Shown piece after piece: positions 1 through 9,600 of a stretch of DNA of 64,000 nucleotides (positions are counted from its first letter, which is position 1; each line of letters begins with the position of its first letter). The position numbers and the translations under genes are program-made. This stretch comes from Thelephora terrestris (lineage: Eukaryota > Basidiomycota > Agaricomycetes > Thelephorales > Thelephoraceae): NCBI GenBank assembly GCA_015956445.1, contig WIUZ02000006.1, forward strand, positions 806,001 to 870,000. Direction: 5' to 3'. The notes under the pieces were generated by a model. It was given only the letters and a program-made list of their open reading frames with translations, was not told the DNA's origin and did not search any database.

Positions 1-1292
1 CGCCAGCTGGGCTTCGGCAATCTGTCCACCTCGAAGGTTGCTTGGCTATCTGCAGAAGAACCGGTGTGAAGCGATCCAGAGTCGGCTAACTGGATCTCTG
101 CGGGGGAATTAGTCAGTCGACGGACGCCCCAATGTCAGTGAACTGACCCATAGAGGCCAAACATTTGGCCATGATAAAATCCCAGTCATATTCGGTGAAA
201 ATTCCGACGTCCTTGTAAAGGCCACCCCAATAGGTGCTGTTGAGTTGCAAATCTTCATTTGGCCATTGTGGTCTACCCTCGTCGTCTGAGACGGCGTCAT
301 CGGGTAAGATTTTGATCTTGCGAGGGTCGCTGACTGTGGGATCTACGTGCATCTCCGCCAGGCGGGCGAGAAATTGAAGCATGCGCTCATCGTACATATA
401 GGAATTCACCGATTCCCATACTCGGAATAACATGGGGAGGAAGGATTGCGGATGTGACAGTGGGAGGAAGGTTAGCATGTAATATTGTGACGCTAGAACA
501 CTCTGGAGATGCATAAGGAGCGAATTTTCGAGGATATGAGAGGTGGACGCACATTCAACTCCGTTCCGTTCATCCGCGGGACGAATGCGGACAACATTTC
601 TTCGATTGCAGCAGGGTGAAAAAACCGCCGGATGTTATCCGCGATATAACCCATGTACCACGATATTTGGCTACAGCATACACGGTTGTATCTTGGCGCA
701 TCGACAAAAGGGAGATCACGCACCTGATTTCAAACTGCCGCCGACTGAGGAAGAGATCGTTGTCGATGATATTGAATAGAGGCTTCCATGGAAGCCTGAG
801 GTCTTCGATGGTGAGCTTCTTCTTGGACCTCGTCAGGACTTGCAAGCCGTCTGATACCGTGGCAACTATATGAATCGGCATCCCGGGAAGGGTGGCGAGA
901 TGAAGGTATATACGGATCAGATGGATCCTCTTCTCCTTCGGAATAGGATACTTGAGCATTAACCAACTTCGGTCTGGCATTAACAAGCAAGTCCGAGGGG
1001 CGAAAATGAGGCGGTTGAGTGCGTACTAGGTGATCATACTGTCCCACTGAGCAAATCCCGGGTCAAAGTCCTTGGCCTCAATGCATTGGCACAACCGAAG
1101 GCATATGAATTCGAACATCGCCTGCATCTCTGAGTTGCTCTCAATCGAGTATGGAAGGGATTTAGCATAGCTCTTGAGTTTCTCGAGGTAGCGATCAGGC
1201 GAGATATTTGAAGAATTACGAGGGAGTTGATCAGGTAGACCGTTCGGTCCACGGTCACGGATGGAGAGGTTAGATAGGTGTTTCAGGTCCAT
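1..1292 (-). CDS. BLM10: Proteasome activator BLM10/PA200, N-terminal part (cut by window edge)
   Basis: This encodes the N-terminal ~350 residues of the HEAT-repeat cap that binds the ends of the 20S proteasome (Blm10 in yeast, PA200/PSME4 in animals). Typical family stretches are visible: LTIEDLRLPWKPLFNI with DLFLSRRQFEIR, then FFHPAAIEEMLSAFVP, and FLPLSHPQSFLPMLFRVWES followed by MLQFLARLAEMHVDP. My exons on the minus strand are 1292-1040, 973-724, 670-553, 502-122 and about 95-1, with consistent phase. The last junction is the least sure. The start is taken at the Met at 1292 (MDLKHLSNL); an in-frame Met also lies at 1346. The family is usually about 1,800-2,000 residues, so most of the gene lies left of the window. 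It follows the RXT2-like gene on the same strand with about 140 bp between. Confidence 0.9.
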
Positions 1293-1434
1293 TTGTGTGT
1301 CGTAAGGGAGAGTAAGGATGGTAGAAGAGAACAAAAGTCGCCACACAAGAGAACGGTCCGTGAGTGGATCACCGACTGTCCCGTCACTTGCAAGTGGCTC
1401 AAGCTAAACGCCGAGCACTCAGTACGTAGCGACA

Positions 1435-2484
1435 CTAAGAATAACCAGCCGCAACATCCTCCAGCTCGGCGATGGCGCGCTCTCGTACCATTTCCCATAC
1501 CCCATCTCTTTGTGCACGAACGGCACCAAGCCCCTCACGGATCTCTTCGAGACGTTCAACGTACTCCCGACCATCGTCCTGAAGCTCTCGTAGGGAGGCC
1601 AGCGATTTTTCAAGGTTCTCCTGTTGCATCTCCGGAACGGAGAAGTGCGATGAAGGTACTGCGCCATTGGTGTATGGCTTCAGGAAAAGTTTGTGAACAG
1701 GAGGTGTCAAATCCGGCAAACGCGACTCGTTACGCTCTCTGCCCGGGCCTTCCTCCTCGTCCTCGTCTTCCTGTTTAGTCTGCATCGTAACATCGTTACA
1801 TTTCAAGTCGGGGTCTTCGCTCATCACTTGCCATAACTTTCCAAGTGCGCGTCGCATCGCTGCTTCACCTTCGATGAGGCCATTTGTCGCGCGTTCGAGG
1901 TCGTTGAGTAGATCGGATCGGAATGAGTGGGTGACGGCCTGATCGAGGACAAAGGAGGAATAGCTGAGATGTTGAGCGGCTGGAGGAGGGTATGGTGCTG
2001 AGGCGGGGGGAGACGGTGAGCGTAAATGAGGGAGTTTTGGTGTAAGTGGACGCGATATCTCTGGTGGTGCCACTAGTTTCATCCGTTTCCTTGCCTGTTC
2101 TTCATACTGCAGGCATACCAATGTCAATCTTCGAATTGTTCAATCATCAAGTACACGCACCCCCCAATCTTCGTGACCAGGACCCCATGCAGCCAATTTA
2201 CCGGTCCGAACCCATCTAGACCCCTTTGCTTTCTTCTTCCCCCAGTTTCCGCGAGAGATCCCGTAGTTCATTAAATCTTCATCTGAGTCGTGACCTTGTG
2301 AAGGAAAATACCAGTTATTGTTGTCGTGGGATGGTAGGAGGAGGAGGCTGCTAGGAATGTGAGTGAATGCAGATACGGCCAGCAAAGAGACTGACCTGGA
2401 TTCATCCGGCGCGCGCTTTGAGGCTGCAGATCTCAACGCAGGCCGGGTGGACGAAGAGGCAACTTGATTTTGTTCGGATGCCAT
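1435..2484 (-). CDS. RXT2-like subunit of the Rpd3L histone deacetylase complex
   Basis: Three exons (2484-2396, 2350-2161, 2106-1435) join in frame into a 316-residue protein. The N-terminal part contains a basic stretch, SRGNWGKKKAKG then RWVRTGKLAAWGPG, followed after the second intron by EEQARKRMKL. This resembles the N-terminal domain of fungal Rxt2 proteins as I remember it. A proline-rich linker follows, then helices with LIEGEAAMRRALGKLWQVM, an acidic run, and a long C-terminal coiled-coil-like region from about residue 240. Rxt2 is a subunit of the large Rpd3 corepressor in yeast. The next gene, transcribed away from it, is RPD3 itself, which supports the call. The family assignment is by eye. 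Another coiled-coil nuclear protein remains possible. Confidence 0.58.
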
Positions 2485-2627
2485 GGCGGATGTGGCGGGC
2501 CAACTTGGATTTCGATCGACTGCCATCAGAACAGCGCTCGGCAAGCAAGCCCAGACCTCCACCGTCTGTCCCACCTTCGGACGCGACCAATCGCTCCCCA
2601 GATATCGCGTTTGGACATAATTCCACG
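2485..2627. promoter_or_regulatory. Bidirectional promoter between RXT2-like and RPD3
   Basis: Only 143 bp separate the start codon of the minus-strand RXT2-like gene (2484) from the plus-strand RPD3 start (2628). The segment has no other gene, so both core promoters and 5' leaders must lie here or inside the coding regions. No clear TATA box is visible on either strand. Shared regulation is inferred, not seen. Confidence 0.6.
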
Positions 2628-4973
2628 ATGATATCTCAGGATACCGCAACAGCCGAATCTGACGGTTCGGCCAAAAAGCGCGTGGTAAGTTCACTAGCCC
2701 CCTGACAGGAACTCACTGACGTTCGAATCTCTCGATAGTGTTACTTCTTCGACTCAGACATATCTGGATTTCATTATGGTCCTGGCCACCCGTACGTGTT
2801 CATATTTTGTGTGGCTTCGTCCTCGCGGTCAATCGGCTTTCCTAGGATGAAGCCCACTCGAATACGAATGTGTCACTCCCTGGTAATGAATTATGGCTTA
2901 TACAAGAGGATGGAGATTTTCGTGCGTGATTACACCCAGCATGAGATTCGCTTCTAATGCTCAAGACCAGCGAGCTAAACCTGCCACAAAAAGGGAGATG
3001 ACCCAGTTCCACTCTGATGAATACGTAGAGTTCCTCGCCCGCGTAACGCCCGGGAACATGAACTCCTACATCAAGGAACAGCACAAGTGTGCGTGAATCT
3101 GCTAAATTCACCCCAAGCGTTCTCGCTAATGAATTGCGCTTAGGTAATGTTGGCGATGACTGCCCAGTCTTCGACGGGCTGTTCGAGTTTTGCTCTATAT
3201 CCGCTGGTGGTTCTATGGGTAATTTATCCCCACGCGTCAACATCTTTCACTGGCCTAACCATCATTCTGCTACAGAGGGTGCCGCTCGACTGAGCCGGGA
3301 CAAATGTGACATAGCCATCAATTGGGCTGGTGGTTTACACCATGCGAAGAAGAGCGAAGCTAGTGGATTCTGCTACGTGAATGGTGCGGCAACAAATCCG
3401 ATGTGTGGATAATCTCCTCATCACGTTTATCGCAGATATCGTGCTCGGAATTCTCGAACTGCTGAGGTAAGAGCCGCTCATCCCGTGAGAGGAAGATGGT
3501 CTAACGACCACAATAGGTACCATAATCGTGTTCTATATATCGACATTGACGTACACCACGGTGACGGCGTCGAAGAAGCATTCTATACTACGGACAGAGT
3601 GATGACGGTTAGCTTCCACAAGTATGGAGAATTCTTCCCGGGGACAGGAGAGCTGCGCGTAATTGATTTTTGTCATCTGCCTCCCACTGGCCTCTGACGA
3701 AATTTAATACAGGACATCGGCATCGGAAAGGGAAAATACTACGCTTTGAACTTCCCACTAAGGGACGGCATGTCTGACGAGAACTATAAAGGTGTTTTCG
3801 AACCTGTACGTTTTCCCCTTTCGACCGACGCTCGCATCTAAATTTGAAATGGCAGGTCATCCAAGAAGTCATCAATTCGTTCGACCCTAATGTCATCGTA
3901 CTACAGTGTGGGACTGACTCCCTGTCCGGTGACAAACTTGGGAGCCTGAACCTTTCGATGCGAGGTACTTTCTCCCCATCCTTGCTTCCTCCTCATCCTT
4001 CTCAATGGATGCGTAGGTCACGCAAATTGCGTGAGGTTTGTGAAATCTTTCAATAGACCATTGCTCATGCTTGGCGGCGGCGGTTACACCATGCGAAATG
4101 TGAGCCGGGCCTGGGCATACGAGACCGGTGTTGCCACAGGTGTGGAGTTGGGTCCACGTAGGTTCACTGAACCCGTCGCCCATACCCCGTGATTTACTTG
4201 CTCCCAACAGAAATACCAGTTAATGAGTACTACGAGTACTTTGGCCCCGATTATGAACTAGACGTTAAATGTTCGAACATGGAGGATCTCAACACTCCCG
4301 GGTACCTGGAACGGATCAAGAACATCGCTTTCGAACACTTACGCCACGTTGGTGGACCGCCGAGCGTTCAGATGCAAGGTACAAAGTCCGCTTGCCACGT
4401 GTATTTTCGGTATCTAATCTTATTCTAGACATCCCCCACCTGCCAATCGATGACTTGATGGATGATCTAAATCAGGATGAAGACACGATTGACCCTGACG
4501 ATCGCAGAAGCCAACGTCTACTCGATTCTCGAGTTCAAGCTGGTGGTGAACTCTCAGATTCAGATGACGAGGGTGAAGGAGGGCGGAAGGATCAACACTC
4601 GCATAAAGACGATGATGACCTGGTTCCTGCGAGGAAGTTCGTCACAACAACAGGGATAATGAACCCCGGCGCTTCAGCTGCTTCGCACGGAGCAGGCCCT
4701 AGTGCTCACCCCCCGACTTCTATCCCTACTTCTTTGGTGACTACAGATGAGATGGATGTGGATGACACCCCCACAGAAGAGCCCTCGAAAGAGGAATCCA
4801 AACCAGTAGATACAGTAGATCAGCCTCAGGCCGCGCCCGAGAGCACCGCGGAGGAGAAACCGGAGCCAACAGCTGCACGACCAGCAAACGATACACCTGT
4901 CCAGGAGAAGCCGATGGAGGACGCTGGTCAGGATACCGCCCCCGTTGCTGATACCACTCCCCCTGCCACATAG
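2628..4973 (+). CDS. RPD3: Class I histone deacetylase Rpd3
   Basis: This encodes a zinc-dependent lysine deacetylase that removes acetyl groups from histone tails in the nucleus. Thirteen exons with in-phase GT-AG junctions give 571 residues: 2628-2684, 2739-2791, 2846-2921, 2971-3088, 3144-3218, 3276-3383, 3436-3466, 3517-3658, 3713-3805, 3856-3964, 4017-4157, 4211-4378 and 4429-4973. The catalytic core is complete. It has [18 protein letters not shown] with the active-site His pair, [18 protein letters not shown] with zinc ligands, [13 protein letters not shown], and [10 protein letters not shown] near the C-terminal side of the domain. After the core (about residue 390) comes an acidic, low-complexity tail of roughly 180 residues containing [13 protein letters not shown]. 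It diverges from the RXT2-like gene and precedes RAD14 by 95 bp. Confidence 0.96.
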
Positions 4974-5068
4974 TTCACTAGTACTTTACCTCGACTTTAC
5001 CAGATAGTTGAGTATGCGCTTTGGAATGACGTCACGGGCATGTCTCAACGGTTCAGGGGCAGTCCTGC

Positions 5069-6201
5069 GTGACGGGTGTGACCAGGGCGATCTCGGAAGC
5101 ATCCACTCAACTAATGGAAAGGCCGTCGACGCCCCCGCCGGGCAATGCCTCTCGCACACAGGCTAGCCTTCTGACACCCGAGCGGGTGAGACAGGTTGAA
5201 ATCAACAGGCTGCGGGCGAAAGCGAAGCAGCGTTTACGGGAGGAGGTCGGTGCTTCATCATCTTCATCCTCAAACCAAAATGGCAAGAGGCCTCTTTCGA
5301 ATAACGCTGTTACAAGGTCCCCTACAACTCCAGGGAAGCAGAAACCTCTCGCTCGGGACGCTAGGCTAGGCAAATACTTTGACTATGACCTTTCTAAGAT
5401 GGAAAACACCAAGGGAGGGTACTTGGTCGATGACGGCAAAGAAGTAGATGAGGCGATGATAGCAAAGGAGAAACAACGCGAGAGAGAACGAGCGAAGCAC
5501 AACTTGGAACCTCGTATGTACTCGTTTCTGGGTCTCGCTCATCGAATACGCTGAAATGTCGAAAGAAATATCCCTGGACCCGGAGATGAACCCGAAATGT
5601 AAGGAATGCCAGACGATTGACATCGACCACAATTTCAAGAAGACGTTCAATTGTCTCGTTTGCAACAAGTGCAAGAACGACTTCCCTGAGAAGTATGGTT
5701 TGTTGACAAAGACCGAATGCAAAGAGGCGCGTTCCAACAGGATCTGGCCTCAGTGGTCGTCTGACGAGGTTTTCACAGGATTATCTCTTGACGGACTGTA
5801 CGTAGTCCCCCCAGATGCTGACCGCACACGAAGGTTCATTGCACCGAACAGCGGAACTTCGTGATCAAGAAGCGTTGCCTCACCTCCTGAAAGCCAATCC
5901 TCACAAGTCTACGTTCGCGAACATGATGTTATACGTGCGATACCAAGTCGAAGAATTTGCATGGACAAAGTGGGGCTCGCCGGAAGCACTTGATGCAGAG
6001 TACGAACGTCGAATGGCGATAAAGAAGAAAACCAAGAACCGAAAGTTCGAAGAGAGCCTTAGGGACCTCCGGAGACGCACGCGGGAAACCGTATGGCAAA
6101 AGCGTCAGGACGCTGAACACAAGCATGTGTACGGGCCGGTCGAGAATGGGAGTCAGGTTTGCCACACATGTGGTTTCACCATTGAGGTAGAGGAGTTTTG
6201 A
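5069..6201 (+). CDS. RAD14: DNA repair protein Rad14 (XPA homologue)
   Basis: This is the damage-recognition and scaffold protein of nucleotide excision repair. I read four exons (5069-5513, 5566-5726, 5779-5797, 5852-6201) giving 324 residues. The zinc finger is C-x2-C-x17-C-x2-C (CKEC to CNKC), followed by KYGLLTKTECKEDYLLTD and LLKANPHKSTFANMMLYVRYQ, both characteristic of XPA. The N-terminal ~130 residues are disordered and rich in Ser, Pro and Arg. The C-terminus has an extra CHTCGF motif. Exon 3 is only 19 nt, and the intron before it seems to start with GC (gcgcgt) rather than GT. That choice alone restores the conserved residues and the frame. The start at 5069 is the first Met; a second in-frame Met lies at 5114. 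Confidence 0.93.
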
Positions 6202-6678
6202 CTCGACGCGTTCGTTGTTCTGGGTGAAATGATCCATACCGTAATTTCGCATTGCTACGCATTTGCACTTCTGACTCTACGAACACCTCTCACAAGCGCA
6301 CATTTCGAGAGATGGCCGATCATAATACATGCAAAGTTGTACGCGGGAGAGGGCCACCATCTGTAGACTACAGTCTAAGCCAACAAATACACGCTTGTAT
6401 GCATGGAGCTGGAACGAGGGGGGTGATAAGAGCGAGTACGGTGGAAAGACGCGATGAGAAGTACGTACTTAAGGCGCGTCGCGTTCGATTGACTGGGTGA
6501 TGATCACATCTTGATCACTCCGCTCATGGGCGTTGTGTTTCGCGTGTGCCTGGAGAAAGGTCTCTTGACTCGGAAAGCCGAGACTGGTTACTCAGGAGAC
6601 GGTTACTGATAAGCAGTCCACCATGGGGCATATAAATACGTCAACTACGCCCTGTCCGTCTTCCCCCACATCCACGAT
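6202..6678. other. Intergenic region before the ankyrin gene
   Basis: No gene is visible in these 477 bases. The segment holds the RAD14 3' end and the promoter of the ankyrin gene, including a TATA-like box at 6631. Confidence 0.6.
6631..6638 (+). promoter_or_regulatory. TATA box of the ankyrin gene
   Basis: The sequence tataaata lies 48 bp upstream of the start codon at 6679, in the right orientation. It implies a very short 5' leader if transcription starts about 30 bp downstream. Confidence 0.55.
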
Positions 6679-9600
6679 ATGCCCCAGACTCCAGAAGCGC
6701 AAGCTTTCATTTCCCGTATCACCGCCCTCCCCAAGGGTGTCCCCGTCTCTCTCGATGAAGCTCTTAAACCCTCTCTCGACGACGAGGCTGAGCTTCGTCG
6801 TCTCTTCGCCACGGACGTCAAAAACCCGCGTCTGAATAATCCTTACGTTGGGCTGGTCGACGTGTTCGATGCTCCTGCAGACATCAGGACTACCAGGGCA
6901 AGGGTCGTTCAGAACGAATTTGACCTTTCCGAGAAGTATCTCATGCCTCTCACCGAAGCCAAGAGGCGAAAGGAGGGGACTCCTGCGATGGCCTCGAGCC
7001 TAGAAGAGTTCAACCAGCATTGGTCCATCTTTTCCGAAGGCTCATTGTCACTTCTCGACTGGAATAACGTCGTCGCAGCTGGGGGATCTGTCTTGGCTTG
7101 CCTCCTGCCTGTTCCTGATGCCAACAAGGCCTCCAAAAGGACCCTTCGCAAATACTTTCACAGCACTGCTTTCCCAACTTCTGACATCGACCTTTTCTTG
7201 TATGGATTAACTCCAGAGCAAGCGGAGGCTAAGATCGTGGCGATCTTCCAAGGTTTGAGCCTATAATCCGCTTCAACCTCATCTTACTAACCACAGCATC
7301 CTCAGCTGTCAGGGATGCCATTCCTTGGGATTGCACTTGCATCAGAACCAAACATTCCATTTCCATCCATTGTGAGTGCTTCGCCCCCCCAGAACGACCA
7401 AGGTTAACTGGCCGATTAGCCCAATACCCTTATCGCTGTGTCCAAATTGTTCTCCGTCTTTATTCCTCCCCCTCCGAGATTCTCACTGGGTTCGATGTCG
7501 ATGCTCCTTGTTGTGCCTTTGATGGAACACGGGTCTGGACTAACCCCAGGGCAACTGTCTCTATGATGAGGCAGGCCAACACCGTAGACATCTCCCGGAG
7601 GTCCCCTTCTTATGAAGTCCGTTTGTCCAAGTATTCGTTTAGGGACTTCGAGGTGTACGTCCCTGATTTGAAGCGCGAAGAGTTCGACCCCACGGTAATC
7701 ACCTCCTCGACCCAGCCTCATCCACTCTGACAACCCAATTAGATTTTCGAACGCTCGATTGCTCGTGTCGAGGGGCTTGCCAGGCTCGTCGTGTTGGAAC
7801 ATCTCTACGATCCCAATACCCGCGAATTGTACCTCAATAAAAGGAGGAAAATCCGTAACCGGCCTGAATTCTACGGAATTCATCGCCACAAAAAGTCGTA
7901 CAAGGGAGATCTGAAGAATAATAGCCCGGATGGCATGCTCGAAACCAGCTCTTACGATGTTGTCTCTCTCCACATCCCTTATGGTCCTGGATGGCACGCA
8001 AAGCGGATCGAAAAGTTGGTCTATCAAACGGTACATGGTCCGTTGTGACGCCAAGGTTTCCCTCCTGACGTGTCATCAGGATCTTGGCATGAACTGTAAG
8101 CGTCTGCATGAACTTTGCCGGCGCTTCGACCTATTTACATTTCCCATCCGTGCCAGCACCGTTCAATCCGAAGAATAAGGATAGGCGACTTCACCGCCAC
8201 CCTGCGTTCTTTGGGGACATACATGAGTGCATGGAAGATTGTTGCGAGGTATGAACGATTCCTTGTATCCTATATATATTGGTCAACCAACGCACGGACA
8301 GTACTGCCCAGAACCCAAAACCGGCGAGGAGAAAGAGCTCCAGGCTCAGGAGGAAGAGAAGTACATCCGCGGTAGAATCCAGTACGTCCTAATTTCCTCG
8401 TAGGTTTGAACTCATGTTCGACTGCGATTAGGTTCATACAAGAGGATCCCGGCCGCCAGAGCATCTCCGGGAGCTTCAATCCGATCGACGACGGTGAATG
8501 GGCCGCACAGGCGTACATCGGGGAAGCGGAGAAGCTCTGCAAGGCCATTATCTCCTTCGATCGCGTTACCGTGCTCCGAATGATCCAGGAAGGAGTGGAC
8601 ATTAATCGACGGGACCATGTTGGAAGGGCTCCACTCCATCTCGCCATCCTCACTGGCGCCTCGGAGATCGCTTGTGACCTCGTGAACGCAGGAGCAAGGA
8701 TGATGGCCAGGTTGGTGGACGGTCGCACCTCTTTGCACCTTGCTGCCCAACGTGGTCTCCCACACGTCGTCCAGAAACTGCTTGAGAGGAGTAAACTCAA
8801 CAAGGAAAAGGTGGAGGAAGAAGAGGCTGCGAAAGAAGTTGAAGAAGGCGAGAAGGCTTCCGATGAAGACGACCCTATGGATGGTACAAGCAAAGATAAG
8901 GAGGAGGACTCCAAGTCGGAGGATATTGGCGACGAGGACGAGGACGAAGAAGAGGGCGACGATGACGGCTTCGAGGTTATTAACCGAGAAGAGGCCAATG
9001 ATGGCGTTGCCGCAGACGCAAACATCCCCGAGGATGATGAAGACGAACCAGACATCCTCAACGTTAACATCCCCGATTGGGACCTCGGATTCACCCCCCT
9101 TGGGTACGCTATTGTGAACGGTCATCCGGATGTTGTCGATCAACTCCTCGTTGCCGAGTCAGACCCTCTCCAGCCGGTCAAAACCAACTCCCACAGAGTC
9201 CCCATCGCTCACCCTCTTGCCCTAACGGTTCTCACTGAGGATGAGGACGCTGCGTGTGCGATTGCCGAAAGATTGATCCAAGCTGGCGCACTGTCTTCGA
9301 CTGCAGATAAGTCATTGATGTCCGTCTTCCTCAGGGTCGTCGCCGCCAAGAAGCCCAAACTCCTATCCACCTTGTTTCGCGCTGATTCCAAGGCCAAGAA
9401 ACTCGTGAACTTCCCGACTCTCCAGGGTGGAGCAGCTATCTTCCCCACAACTGTAGCAGTCGCTAAGCGCGATTTCGTTACCCTGGCTCTACTCCTCGCC
9501 CACGGCGCGAAGGTCGTCTTTAAGGACGAAGACCTCAACCCAGCACGTTCTGCCTCGTAAGTCGCTCCCCCTCTTGTAGGTTTGTAGACTGAGATCACCC

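Noticed and set aside
8270-9094. Long Ser-rich open frame on the minus strand (274 codons)
   Set aside because: It is the antisense of the acidic linker of the ankyrin gene. GAG/GAA codons read backwards give Ser and Leu runs, and no domain is visible.
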